64,000 nt of DNA from assembly GCF_001721045.1 (NCBI RefSeq), contig NZ_MDER01000086.1, positions 310,001-374,000 of the forward strand, read 5' to 3'. Of this stretch, positions 54,752-63,896 are shown piece by piece. The stretch's first letter is position 1. Each line of letters opens with the position of its first letter. Source of the stretch: Paenibacillus nuruki. Its GTDB lineage: Bacteria > Bacillota > Bacilli > Paenibacillales > Paenibacillaceae. The notes below the pieces were generated by a model. That model was not told the origin of the DNA. It saw only the letters and a program-made list of their open reading frames with translations, and ran no database searches. The translations under genes and the position numbers were made by a program.

Positions 54752-54813
54752 TAAAAACACGTATACAGAACAGGAGTATTCTTTACACACTCCATCTGTA
54801 TACGTGTTTTTGG
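54752..54813. terminator. Bidirectional terminator
   Basis: AAAAACACGTATACAGA/TCTGTATACGTGTTTTT stem between the converging 184-aa gene and uspA-type gene. Confidence 0.9.
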
Positions 54814-54815
54814 TA

Positions 54816-55235
54816 TTATTTCACAATCAGGACAGGGCATTTCACACCACGAGCGACTTTATGACTGACACTTCCAAGTACCATTTCTTTAAAAGAACCC
54901 AATCCTCTGCTTCCCATCACCACTAGATCGAATCCATGATCATTGGCATGTCTGATCAAGCTTTGCCCGGGTTCTCCATGTAATACTTTGATCGTATATG
55001 TCGTTTGTTGCTGTTTGAGAAGTTCTTCGATGGGAAAAAGCTTTTGTCGTCTCGAAAGTTCTAATTCATCTATATCGCCATAGCGTAAGACTTCATCACG
55101 ACTTTTACCGAAATCAGCGACAAACACTACTTCGATCTCACCATATTGTTGTAACTCCATTAATTTGAGCGCTTCTGTTGTTGCTCGCAATGAATTGTCT
55201 GAACCATCTACCGCTAACAATATGTTCTGATACAT
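54816..55235 (-). CDS. Universal stress protein UspA family
   Basis: 139 aa. ILLAVDGSDNS is the first strand with the conserved Asp, and the ATP-binding loop GSRGLGSFKEMVLGSVSHKV fits G-x2-G-x9-G-S. It is therefore an ATP-binding type Usp, small and cytoplasmic. It starts 37 bp after the CorA-type gene's stop and probably shares its transcript. Confidence 0.95.
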   Translation of the reverse strand: MYQNILLAVDGSDNSLRATTEALKLMELQQYGEIEVVFVADFGKSRDEVLRYGDIDELELSRRQKLFPIEELLKQQQTTYTIKVLHGEPGQSLIRHANDHGFDLVVMGSRGLGSFKEMVLGSVSHKVARGVKCPVLIVK

Positions 55236-55272
55236 AAATCAACGTCCCTTCTCTAAGAGATATCCTATATAT

Positions 55273-56253
55273 CTATTCGCTAGGGTGCACAGTCTTTTTA
55301 CGTGTTTTTTTAGAAGTATGTTCAAGATTCATATCCAAAATATCGCCAGTCAGCCCTTTTCGTTTGAGCCACCAGTAGGTTAAGCCAGTAAGTCCAAAGA
55401 TTAAGATAAGTGAAGCGAGGTAGCCCCATTTCCACTCTAATTCAGGCATATTTTTAAAGTTCATTCCCCAGATTGCGCCTAATGCTGTCATTGGTGTCAG
55501 TAGAACTGTAAATACAGTTAATGTTTTCATAATATTATTTGAACGGTAATTAGCAACATTATCATCAATTTTGAGCAATGTATCAATTTCATGTTCATAT
55601 GCTGTTTGAAGCATTTGAATCCGTGCTAATCTGACTTTTAAAGTATGGAATGTCTGAGCATCTTTGACCAGAGCAGGAAAGACTTCTTCAATCGCAAACC
55701 GAATTTCTTTCAAAGCGACCGTCTGCACATTCCAGCGTGTCATCTGATTGCGCAAATCTACAATTTCACGTAGCAATTTCCCACCGTTATTTTCTTTCAT
55801 TTGAAATTCGATCTCTTTCAATTGCATCTCAATCTCATCCATCCGTCCGAAAAAAGCACGAATAATCGCATTAACGACAAACATAAAGCCATCTACCGGA
55901 TAATCACAACCCAGAATATACTGATTCCATTCGTGATTGTCCATATTATGAAAGAGCCATGTAGGATCTCCGATCGTTACCAATCGCTTCTCATCAATAT
56001 AATAATGGAGAATATGAACATCTTCCCAGTGATCTGGATTCATATTGATTGCTAATGTTCCGCTGATATAATTTTCATTCTTTTCTTTATAATAAACAGA
56101 AGTAATTTGATTATGTGTACACATCAGACTTTCCTGTGCCCATTTTTGTAAATGTTCATCAAAATCAGGATGCTCCATCAACAGCTTAGCATCTCTCATT
56201 TGATACCATGTCCATTTGTCTTGCCCGGCTTGCATCACTTCTACTTTCGCCAT
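55273..56253 (-). CDS. CorA-type divalent cation transporter
   Basis: 326 aa. A large cytoplasmic domain is followed by two C-terminal helices; the pore motif GMNF ends the first (GAIWGMNFKNMPELEW). The Asn of GMN and the Glu of the MPEL loop are the selectivity elements. The family moves Mg2+ and sometimes Co2+/Ni2+ as pentamers. Start follows AAGGAGG. First gene of the uspA operon. Confidence 0.93.
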   Translation of the reverse strand: MAKVEVMQAGQDKWTWYQMRDAKLLMEHPDFDEHLQKWAQESLMCTHNQITSVYYKEKNENYISGTLAINMNPDHWEDVHILHYYIDEKRLVTIGDPTWLFHNMDNHEWNQYILGCDYPVDGFMFVVNAIIRAFFGRMDEIEMQLKEIEFQMKENNGGKLLREIVDLRNQMTRWNVQTVALKEIRFAIEEVFPALVKDAQTFHTLKVRLARIQMLQTAYEHEIDTLLKIDDNVANYRSNNIMKTLTVFTVLLTPMTALGAIWGMNFKNMPELEWKWGYLASLILIFGLTGLTYWWLKRKGLTGDILDMNLEHTSKKTRKKTVHPSE

Positions 56254-56458
56254 TGGATCAGTACCTCCTTACTCTTACTTCTATCATTATGGTATTACCC
56301 TATTTCAGTCGTCTGTGACTTACCATTTTGCTAAAGAGGGATAGATATCAATAGCAATCAAAAGATATTTTATATTATTTAGTTCATCACCTAAGTTGTA
56401 GAATAGTATGTTATAACTAGAAGGAACGTACTTATTCTGAAGGAGGAACTATCTATTT

Positions 56459-58057
56459 ATGAGAAATACCTACATCACGCGCATATTCATTGTGCTTACA
56501 TTTGTGCTATTGTTCAGTACGATCACTCCCAGAATGTCACACGCCGAAAGTGATCCATTGCAAACGTTCCGCTTTAATCTGTATTTAGAACCGGTTACTC
56601 TTGATCCTGCATTGTCTAGTGATGGAACGACCAGTACGATTATTGAAGCTATTTTTGAAGGGCTTGTTCGCACCAATGCAAATGGCAAAGTGGAACCTGG
56701 TGTAGCTGAATCGTGGACCCTTTCACCGGATAACAAAACGTACACTTTCACATTACGTTCGAATGCTCGTTGGAGTAATGGCGATCCACTGGTCGCTGCT
56801 GATTTTGTAAATGCATGGAAAAGAGTGCTTACCCCTGCAACCCGTTCTCTATCTGCTTCGTTGCTATTCCCTATCGCACATGCTCAAGATTATTATAAAG
56901 GAACGCTTACTGATCCCAGCCAGCTAGGATTTCAAGCATTAGATGATCATACATTACAAGTTGTGTTGCAACAGCCACTCCCTTATTTTCTAGAAACATT
57001 AACGTATCCTGCTTATTCACCTATACATACATCAAGCAATACATCTATTCAGAAGAAGAATACCTCTGCTAAGGATATGATCAGCAATGGTCCATTTACT
57101 ATTCAATCCTGGGCAAAAGGTCATTCCATAACACTGGCTCGTAATCCTCAATATGCACAAGCCGAAAAAGTTCATTTTGATCATGTATTTATTCGCTTTA
57201 TTAATGATCCTAACAAAGAGTACACCATGTACCAATCAGGCGCTATTGATCGGTCAGGTCTGTCAGAAAGCAATATTCCTACGTTTAAAATGACCGAGCA
57301 GATGAAAAAAGAAATCGTTTATCCAGATACTGCATCCTTATACTATTATGCTTTTAATGTGAAGAAGAAGCCGTTCAATAATGTAAATATTCGTAAAGCT
57401 TTTGCTATGTCGATTGAGCGCAAACTGCTGATTAGTCCTAAATCTGCATATGGATTTGTACCTCCAGCGATCAAAGGAGCTACATCTACTTTCCGCAAAG
57501 AGTATCCAGTGACTAATTTTGAGATCAGTTCTAAGCGTGCTCGTCAATTATTACAACAAGGGATGAAAGAAGAAAAAATCACTTCTTTACCTGCGATGAC
57601 ATTACTAACGAATGGTGATGGTAATCGATATGTAGCGGATCAGATTACGGATATGTGGAAAAGACATTTAGGTATTACCGTTAAAGTAAAAGAAGAAAAT
57701 TTCTATACTTTATTACAAGAAAAACAAAAGAAAAATTATCAGATTGTACGTGGTGGATGGTCAGCCGATTATAACGATCCTGCTGCTTTTCTAGATTTGT
57801 TCACCTCATGGAGCAATGAAAATACATCCGGTTGGAAAAACAATGCCTATGATGCTCATATGAAGAAAGCGTACAGTTTGACCAATGCCAAAGCTCGTAT
57901 GAAAGAATATCGTGCTGCCGAAAAAATATTGACCGAGCAGATGGTTGCGATCCCACTTTACTATTTTAATACGTATTTTCTACAAAAGTCGAATGTACAC
58001 GATGTGTATACCGATTACTCGGGTGCTCTCCATTTTGTGTACGGGTATAAAAAGTAA
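56459..58057 (+). CDS. OppA-like peptide-binding protein lacking a lipobox
   Basis: 532 aa family-5 solute-binding protein (NLYLEPVTLDPALSSDGTTS at the start, WTLSPDNKTYTFTLR and ADFVNAWKR as family words). The signal peptide (1-29) ends at SHA-ES and contains no cysteine, so lipidation is impossible. This is unusual in Gram-positive bacteria, where such proteins are lipoproteins. It may be released, or bound by another protein. No permease or ATPase is adjacent, so it is an orphan. The next plus-strand gene is an SgrR-like regulator with the same fold. Confidence 0.92.
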   Translation: MRNTYITRIFIVLTFVLLFSTITPRMSHAESDPLQTFRFNLYLEPVTLDPALSSDGTTSTIIEAIFEGLVRTNANGKVEPGVAESWTLSPDNKTYTFTLRSNARWSNGDPLVAADFVNAWKRVLTPATRSLSASLLFPIAHAQDYYKGTLTDPSQLGFQALDDHTLQVVLQQPLPYFLETLTYPAYSPIHTSSNTSIQKKNTSAKDMISNGPFTIQSWAKGHSITLARNPQYAQAEKVHFDHVFIRFINDPNKEYTMYQSGAIDRSGLSESNIPTFKMTEQMKKEIVYPDTASLYYYAFNVKKKPFNNVNIRKAFAMSIERKLLISPKSAYGFVPPAIKGATSTFRKEYPVTNFEISSKRARQLLQQGMKEEKITSLPAMTLLTNGDGNRYVADQITDMWKRHLGITVKVKEENFYTLLQEKQKKNYQIVRGGWSADYNDPAAFLDLFTSWSNENTSGWKNNAYDAHMKKAYSLTNAKARMKEYRAAEKILTEQMVAIPLYYFNTYFLQKSNVHDVYTDYSGALHFVYGYKK

Positions 58058-58069
58058 TACATGTCTGAA

Positions 58070-58116
58070 TCTAAAAAGCATAACTGCGCTATCTATAGCA
58101 GTTATGCTTTTTAATT
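58070..58116. terminator. Bidirectional terminator
   Basis: AAAAAGCATAACTGC/GCAGTTATGCTTTTT hairpin between the binding-protein gene and the converging 236-aa gene. Confidence 0.92.
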
Positions 58117-58135
58117 ATTCTATATGGCTTATGAG

Positions 58136-58846
58136 CTAAATAGATCGTCTATCACTGGTTGCACGCCATGCAGCAGCTATCATTTTAACAGATTGTTCAT
58201 CAGGAACATGATCATTATCTTCTTCTCTAGCATCTTCCCATTCGACCATTCGTCCTAGATCTCTAAAATCCAATTCTAACTGTATTTCTTCTAACGTTAA
58301 TTTTCCTTCTTCCCAAAGGGGGTCTTCTGCTTGATCTATGTATGCATATGCACGTATTAATGTACCTGATACTGCTTTGGCCCAGGCGTAATACTGGACT
58401 GTCCGATGATTGCCGAAATAATGAACTTCTCCAAATATCCTACTTAATTCTTGTACCAATTGCTTGAGTTGCATCACTTTCTGGATATCATCAGGAAAGG
58501 GAATATCATAACTGCTAACCAGTACCCAATCTTCTACTGTCGTCAAAATCCATTGTTCTCTAGTCTGTGGCTGTGGTGGAGAAACGTTAGTTATTTGAGC
58601 TAAAATAATATCTATTTCAGATTGAACGGCGATAGAGTCTGTACTTTTAACCCGTAACCATATAGCTTTGTGACCAAAATCGATAACGGTATCTTCTGTT
58701 GTGTCTTGCCAAAAGAATAATGCAGGTGGCGGAATATCTAATCCTATTATGACTTTGACTGGTGGCTTCAATGGCTTTGGCTTGATTTGCTGATAGATCC
58801 AGTAGCTTAGATAAGCAATAGCTGTGATGAGTAATGCGATCCACAT
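58136..58846 (-). CDS. Hypothetical membrane-anchored protein (236 aa)
   Basis: Start at the ATG at 58846, after TGGAGA; the longer frame has no site. One N-terminal helix (about 3-19) is followed by a Pro/Lys linker and a cytoplasmic or extracytoplasmic alpha/beta domain. The block FGNHRTVQYYAWAKAVSGTLIRAYAYI recurs in uncharacterised bacterial proteins, here read as FGNHRTVQYYAWAKA. The C-terminus is acidic. The function is unknown. Divergent from the SgrR-like gene. Confidence 0.7.
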   Translation of the reverse strand: MWIALLITAIAYLSYWIYQQIKPKPLKPPVKVIIGLDIPPPALFFWQDTTEDTVIDFGHKAIWLRVKSTDSIAVQSEIDIILAQITNVSPPQPQTREQWILTTVEDWVLVSSYDIPFPDDIQKVMQLKQLVQELSRIFGEVHYFGNHRTVQYYAWAKAVSGTLIRAYAYIDQAEDPLWEEGKLTLEEIQLELDFRDLGRMVEWEDAREEDNDHVPDEQSVKMIAAAWRATSDRRSI

Positions 58847-59005
58847 GTATGGGTCTCCATTCGAAATCAATATCAGATATCTATCTATTATATCTATTTT
58901 TCTAATCATAACTTACTTTTCTTTACAATTCTTTTTTTGCTACGATGTTGTACATTAGAATCTATAGAGTATCCATTTGAAGATTATCGAAAGGAGCGGT
59001 CAGAT

Positions 59006-60823
59006 TTGCGAATAGCAGAAGATTATGTACAGCTTCGATTGGCTTTTCACCATTATCCAGATCAGCAATCATTTCATATAGCAATGGAAGAAGTAGCACA
59101 GGCTTTATTTTGTACAGCTCGTAATGCCAAAATCATCATCACCAAAATGGTAGATGCGCAATGGATACAATTCCGCTCCGGTCGAGGTCGTGGACATACT
59201 TCTGAGCTTACCTTTTTGTTGCCAGTGACGACTGTATTATTAGATGAAGCCAAGCAACGGGTGATACAAGGAGAGGTACAGTCTGCTTTTGAGTGGCTAC
59301 AAGAACATGAAACACTAGCTGTGGTACGCCCACAGTTTTTGGAATGGCTTATTCGTTATTTTGGATATACGACTCAGCAGATCGGGCAAGATCGTATCAT
59401 CGAAACGTTGCGGTTGCCGATTTATCGACCGATTGTCTCGTTAGAGCCTGCTAATGCGCTGTATGCTTTTGATACGCATCTGATCGGTCAGGTCTTTAGT
59501 AGACTGGTACATTACGATCCTGTTCAGCGTACATTTACCAAAGACATCGCTCATCACTGGGAAAGTAATTCAGATGCTACTTGCTGGACATTTTATCTGC
59601 TCAAAGGTATTTCATTTCACAACGGGCAAGAACTGACGGCACAAGATGTATATACCAGTCTGATACAACTACAATCACCGACTGTGGTTCATCACTGGTT
59701 AGGTCAAGATATCGCTCATATTCAAGTGATCACCAGGTATCAAATCCAGATTCAACTACACCGACCGAATACTCAATTTCTTTTTTATATGAGTCATAGT
59801 GCTGCATCGATCTTCCCTTTATCTGAGGGAGATTCGAATCATGAATTTTCTTTACCTATCGGTTCAGGTCCTTATCAGGTCGTATCACGTCATGCTGGAA
59901 AATGTACACTGGAAGTCTTTCCATCGTATTTTGGATACCGTGGTCAGATCGATCGGATCGAGATTATTATTGTACCTGAAAATGAAGCAGAAGCTTGTTT
60001 GGGTACTAGCCCCGGGGTACTGACTGTAGTGACAGGAGAGTTCTCGATCCCAGAAAATTTGAAAATGCCTTTAACACAAACGATCACAGGGATATCCACC
60101 CTTACTTTTAACCTGCGAAAAGAAGGCATTTTGCAAGATAAGACATTTCGCAATGTGTTAGTGCATGCTATCGATCGCCAGCATATGGTACAAGAATTAG
60201 GGGAAACCCGTCTGTGCCCTGCGCAAGGATTACAGATCCATACAAACTCTCTACCAACAGCATCTACAGAACATGTGTCGGAGTCAGAAGAATCCATTTC
60301 CCTGTCTACATCACTGCTAGAACAACTCCAACACACTACATATGCTGGGGAAACGCTACATTTGTATACTTTTAACCGTCATGCTCAGGATGCCTACTGG
60401 CTTCAACAACAGTATCAGAATTATGGAATAAAGATTGACGTACATATTGTAGAATGGTCAGAAACGATTCAACTGGCAACGATGGAACAAGCAGATCTAA
60501 TCTTATTCGAAGCTATGGTTAGTGAAAATCCGCTGCATCTGCTTGAATATATTCAGTCGGATCGTAATTTTATAAGACATTCATTGCCTTTAGACATAGT
60601 TGCTCAATTGGATGAACTCACCTATCCTATGCTTGCTTCTACAGATCAACATGCGCTCTCACATTGGTCTACTGCTGTGAATCGGCTATTGAGTGATACA
60701 TGCACAAGTGCATTTCTAGTGGTACGCACAGCCAGTACCATTCATCATCACTCTTTGCGTGGCGTGGATGTTAATCACAAAGGATGGGTCAATTTCGATA
60801 CGCTCTGGTTCCACCAAACGTAA
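59006..60823 (+). CDS. SgrR-like regulator (HTH plus peptide-binding domain)
   Basis: 605 aa from a TTG at 59006, eight bases after AAAGGAG; the longer frame has no site. The N-terminal SgrR-type winged helix (about 10-115; EEVAQALFCTARNAKIIITKM) is fused to a family-5 solute-binding domain (about 135-600; LYAFDTHLIGQVFSRLVHYD). No signal peptide, so the binding domain is used as an intracellular ligand sensor. The preceding plus-strand gene encodes a family-5 binding protein, a likely target. Confidence 0.9.
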   Translation: MRIAEDYVQLRLAFHHYPDQQSFHIAMEEVAQALFCTARNAKIIITKMVDAQWIQFRSGRGRGHTSELTFLLPVTTVLLDEAKQRVIQGEVQSAFEWLQEHETLAVVRPQFLEWLIRYFGYTTQQIGQDRIIETLRLPIYRPIVSLEPANALYAFDTHLIGQVFSRLVHYDPVQRTFTKDIAHHWESNSDATCWTFYLLKGISFHNGQELTAQDVYTSLIQLQSPTVVHHWLGQDIAHIQVITRYQIQIQLHRPNTQFLFYMSHSAASIFPLSEGDSNHEFSLPIGSGPYQVVSRHAGKCTLEVFPSYFGYRGQIDRIEIIIVPENEAEACLGTSPGVLTVVTGEFSIPENLKMPLTQTITGISTLTFNLRKEGILQDKTFRNVLVHAIDRQHMVQELGETRLCPAQGLQIHTNSLPTASTEHVSESEESISLSTSLLEQLQHTTYAGETLHLYTFNRHAQDAYWLQQQYQNYGIKIDVHIVEWSETIQLATMEQADLILFEAMVSENPLHLLEYIQSDRNFIRHSLPLDIVAQLDELTYPMLASTDQHALSHWSTAVNRLLSDTCTSAFLVVRTASTIHHHSLRGVDVNHKGWVNFDTLWFHQT

Positions 60824-60958
60824 TTTATTAAAGCGATAGAGTCTACTCCGTACTAAAAGTGGAAATAATGCGTGCTTATTTTGCTATTTTTATGCTTACA
60901 GCCAGGCGATAGAATAAAAGGTATAACACGACAGATTTTATACATGGAGGTGGATATC

Positions 60959-61468
60959 TTGCTACAGACTGTTGTTATCGAACAAGTAAACTCTATTGAA
61001 CCTTATCTGGATGAAATGTCAGATATGCTCATACAGATTGTAGATGCGGGTGCATCTATTGGATTCCTACCGCCTCTGGAGTACAAAGAAGCTGTAGCCT
61101 ATTGGGAACAGGTGTTGCAACCTGCAACTCTTTTATACGTTGCTAAGATTAATGATGTGATTGCAGGAACGATTCAATTGCATCTATGTACCAAGCCCAA
61201 TGGCGATCACAGAGCTGAAGTTGCTAAATTAATGGTACATCTGGATTATCGTCGTCATGGTATAGCAAGGCTGTTAATGGAGCATGTCGAACAACAAGCA
61301 CGCCTGGCACAACGAATTCTACTCGTGCTGGATACCCGGGATGGCGACCCTTCTAATCGACTATATCAGTCACTAGGATACAGCCAAGCTGGGCAAATCC
61401 CAAACTATGCTAAGTCTGGAACAAGTAGTCTGGATGCTACGAACTTGTATTATAAGAATTTGGTATGA
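60959..61468 (+). CDS. GNAT-family N-acetyltransferase
   Basis: 169 aa from a TTG at 60959, placed five bases after GGAGGTGG; an in-frame ATG just upstream lacks a site. The acetyl-CoA loop is RRHGIARLLMEHVEQQAR after the LMVHLDY strand. The acceptor is unknown. Monocistronic. Confidence 0.9.
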   Translation: MLQTVVIEQVNSIEPYLDEMSDMLIQIVDAGASIGFLPPLEYKEAVAYWEQVLQPATLLYVAKINDVIAGTIQLHLCTKPNGDHRAEVAKLMVHLDYRRHGIARLLMEHVEQQARLAQRILLVLDTRDGDPSNRLYQSLGYSQAGQIPNYAKSGTSSLDATNLYYKNLV

Positions 61469-61476
61469 AGGTAGAG

Positions 61477-61530
61477 AAAGAGTGTGATTATTCGTTGATA
61501 AGACAGAATGATTACACTCTTTGGTTTTTA
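61477..61530 (+). terminator. Terminator of the GNAT gene
   Basis: AAAGAGTGT/ACACTCTTT outer stem with further internal pairing, followed by GGTTTTT. Confidence 0.72.
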
Positions 61531-61601
61531 CAATAGGTTTTCCGATTGGAACTTCTAATTGAGCTACTGTATTTTTATGTCATTATTTCGTTATTATTTT
61601 A

Positions 61602-61617
61602 TTGTAAACGCTTACAA
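61602..61617. promoter_or_regulatory. Catabolite responsive element (cre)
   Basis: TTGTAAACGCTTACAA fits the cre consensus (WTGNAANCGNWNNCW) at every position and is a near-perfect palindrome. It lies about 130 bp before the GH43 gene and predicts CcpA-mediated glucose repression. Confidence 0.9.
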
Positions 61618-61733
61618 AAATACTTAGGATTAATTTGAAGTCTCCCTTCTTTTGTAGAGAGACTATCTTAGAATGACCGAAGGAGGTTTTTATTATTTTA
61701 CAAATCTCTTGGCAATTTTCACGTAAAACGCTG

Positions 61734-63149
61734 ATGTTATGGCTTAGTCTGGTGCTTGTTATCACTGGCTTAGGTGTTAACGGGCAATCTGCTCAAGCGG
61801 CTAGTGCTACGATTACCAATGGCACCAACTGGACAGATACCGCGGGTAATCCAATCCAAGCCAACAGTGGTAATATTCTCAAAGTCGGGGCTACATACTA
61901 CTGGTACGGTGAACATGCAACCAACGGTAAGTTTGATAAAGTTAACGTATATACTTCCACTGATCTTAAAAACTGGACATTTGGCAACAGCATCCTCACC
62001 AAAAATTCCGCTACTGAACTTAATTCCAGTAAGATTGAACGCCCCAAAGTGATCTACAATGCAACAACGAAAAAGTATATTCTATGGGCACATTATGAAA
62101 ATGGTAGTGATTATTCGCTAGCTCGTGTAGCTGTAGCGACTAGTGATACACCCGATGGTAATTTCACGTATAAAGGAAGCTTCCGTCCGCTCGATTATGA
62201 ATCCCGTGATATGACGGTATTTGTAGATACAGATAATAAAGCTTATCTCATTACAGCTTCTCGTCAAAATAATGGTGGTGCCAACAACTCGATGGCAATC
62301 TTCCGCTTAACCGATGATTATACAGGTGTCGCTTCTTTGGTCGGTTGGGTATTCGAAGGAGCTTATCGGGAAGCACCTGCGGTTGTGAAAAAAGGAAGTA
62401 AATATTATCTGTTCACTTCTCAAGCTTCTGGCTGGTATCCGAATCAAGGCGGTTATGCAACAGCTTCTTCGATAACAGGTACATGGTCGGCACTGTCTCC
62501 TTTTGGCGATCCTTCTGCTTATGCGACACAGATCCATTCCATCGCTACCATTACAGGTAGTGCAGGTACCAGTTATATTTATATGGGGGATCGCTGGAAT
62601 CCGCTTAACCTCAGTGACCACAAGTTTATCTGGTTACCTTTAACCTTAAATGATAGCAACAGCACAGCTACATTGAATTGGTACAGCAGTTGGAATATAG
62701 ATGCCGCTACAGGTACAGTGAGCTTGCCAACGTTGACCAACCATGCTCTGGGTAAACCCGCAACTGCCATTTCTACCGCTTCTTCTTCTGCAACAAGCAA
62801 TGCCAATGATGGTAATGCTCAGACTTCTTGGGCGGCTGCTTCTGCAACATGGCCGGCATGGTGGCAAGTCGATCTAGGCGCTGCGAAAAAGATTAGTGAA
62901 GTGGATATTTCATGGTTTATGTACAAAGGTTCTGAGGCTTATTATAAATACAAAATTGAATACAGCACCGATGGCATAAACTATACGACGATTGATCGCA
63001 CAACCAATACCACCTATGGCTTTACAACAGATGCAGTGTCATTTACGGCTCGTTATGTACGTATTAATATGGTAAATGCTGTACTCCATAACAATCCCAA
63101 CAACTGGTATACTCCAACTTTGCACGAAGTCCGATTGATGGGTAGTTAA
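61734..63149 (+). CDS. Secreted GH43-family glycosidase with C-terminal F5/8C (CBM32-like) domain
   Basis: 471 aa counted from the first ATG. Signal peptide (LMLWLSLVLVITGL to SAQAA), then a five-bladed GH43-type domain (about 30-325): YYWYGEHATNG, ERPKVIYN, ESRDMTVF and the acid in YREAPAV resemble the exo-galactanase-type GH43 subgroup. A discoidin-like domain (about 335-470; HALGKPATA, WWQVDLG, RYVRINM) binds galactosides in related enzymes. The ATG at 61734 has no ribosome binding site and leaves the signal peptide without a basic region. A perfect AAGGAGG at 61680-61686 points to an ATT at 61695. See findings. Confidence 0.9.
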   Translation: MLWLSLVLVITGLGVNGQSAQAASATITNGTNWTDTAGNPIQANSGNILKVGATYYWYGEHATNGKFDKVNVYTSTDLKNWTFGNSILTKNSATELNSSKIERPKVIYNATTKKYILWAHYENGSDYSLARVAVATSDTPDGNFTYKGSFRPLDYESRDMTVFVDTDNKAYLITASRQNNGGANNSMAIFRLTDDYTGVASLVGWVFEGAYREAPAVVKKGSKYYLFTSQASGWYPNQGGYATASSITGTWSALSPFGDPSAYATQIHSIATITGSAGTSYIYMGDRWNPLNLSDHKFIWLPLTLNDSNSTATLNWYSSWNIDAATGTVSLPTLTNHALGKPATAISTASSSATSNANDGNAQTSWAAASATWPAWWQVDLGAAKKISEVDISWFMYKGSEAYYKYKIEYSTDGINYTTIDRTTNTTYGFTTDAVSFTARYVRINMVNAVLHNNPNNWYTPTLHEVRLMGS

Positions 63150-63176
63150 GAGCATTGAGAACAGTTCAGTAATATA

Positions 63177-63226
63177 ACAAAAGAACCTTAATCCCTCAGC
63201 ATGTATGGGGTTAAGGTTCTTTTTAC
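63177..63226. terminator. Bidirectional terminator
   Basis: AAAAGAACCTTAA/TTAAGGTTCTTTTT stem between the converging GH43 and hicB genes. Confidence 0.9.
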
Positions 63227-63245
63227 TATCTTTTGCTTACTCCTT

Positions 63246-63590
63246 TTATATCAACGTACCCACTTCTTTTTCTGCATCTTGTTGAATATGTTCTGCAATC
63301 CATTGATTCAGACTTTTTCCAGCTTTGTATGCTGCAATCGTAATCAACTGATGATTTTCTGGTGATATCCTAAGTGTTAACTGACCCGAATATGGCTTAC
63401 TCGGTTCTTCTCCTCTTTCTGCACAAAAGTCTAAATAATCATCTACCGATTCTTGAAAAGCAATTCGAAGTTCTTCGACAGAAGTAGCTTGAAAAGTAAC
63501 GACATCTTTGATATTCATAACTTCGCCATGTAAAATTTCAGCTTCGCTATCATATTGAGCAACACCTACATACCCTTTATATTTCATCAT
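63246..63590 (-). CDS. hicB: HicB-family antitoxin
   Basis: 114 aa from the ATG at 63590. The N-terminal half has the RNase H-like HicB fold (GYVGVAQYDSEAEILHGEV, FQATSVEELRIAFQESVDDYL), which masks the toxin. The C-terminal half is a ribbon-helix-helix DNA-binding domain (SGQLTLRISPENHQLITIAAYKAGKSLNQWI, read as LTLRISPENHQ and AGKSLNQWI). Its start lies 14 bp inside the toxin gene. It should neutralise HicA and autorepress the operon. Confidence 0.92.
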   Translation of the reverse strand: MMKYKGYVGVAQYDSEAEILHGEVMNIKDVVTFQATSVEELRIAFQESVDDYLDFCAERGEEPSKPYSGQLTLRISPENHQLITIAAYKAGKSLNQWIAEHIQQDAEKEVGTLI

Positions 63591-63843
63591 GATTATATAC
63601 ACCTGCCTCTATTAAAAATTTACGTATTGATTTTACTGCACCTTTATCTGTTTCCTTTTTAGGATGTGGACGGTGAAAAACAGCTCTAACTCCATTTAAA
63701 TAGAAATGAACACGCGAACCATTTCCTTCTGTAATTTCTGCACCACAAGCTTTTAATAACGATTCAATATCTGTCCATTCAATATTAGAACGTAGAGGAT
63801 CTTCAAAAATATCTATTAATGTATTACGTTGCTTATTGTTCAT
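63577..63843 (-). CDS. hicA: HicA-family mRNA interferase toxin
   Basis: 88 aa, standard length. The double-stranded-RNA-binding-like fold is recognised by IESLLKACGAEITEGNGSRVHFYLNGVR (read as NGSRVHFYL), with the catalytic-type His H46 and the HRPHP motif, then DKGAVKSIRKFLIEAGV. The toxin cleaves mRNA and stalls growth when free. The order toxin-antitoxin with overlap is standard. Confidence 0.93.
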   Translation of the reverse strand: MNNKQRNTLIDIFEDPLRSNIEWTDIESLLKACGAEITEGNGSRVHFYLNGVRAVFHRPHPKKETDKGAVKSIRKFLIEAGVYNHDEI

Positions 63844-63896
63844 ATTATGATACCATTCTTTGATACCATTATACTTAACCTGTTTTTATTTTTCTA
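63844..63896 (-). promoter_or_regulatory. hicAB promoter with direct-repeat operator
   Basis: The minus-strand -10 TATAAT is at 63873-63868. TGATACCATT occurs twice in perfect copies (63848-63857 and 63861-63870, 13-bp period), the second overlapping the -10. This is a good candidate site for HicB autorepression. The -35 is poor. Confidence 0.6.

Noticed and set aside
60872-60958. Longer N-terminus of the GNAT protein from the ATG at 60872
   Set aside because: The extra 29 residues are hydrophobic and unlike GNAT N-termini; GGAGGTGG sits just before the TTG at 60959.
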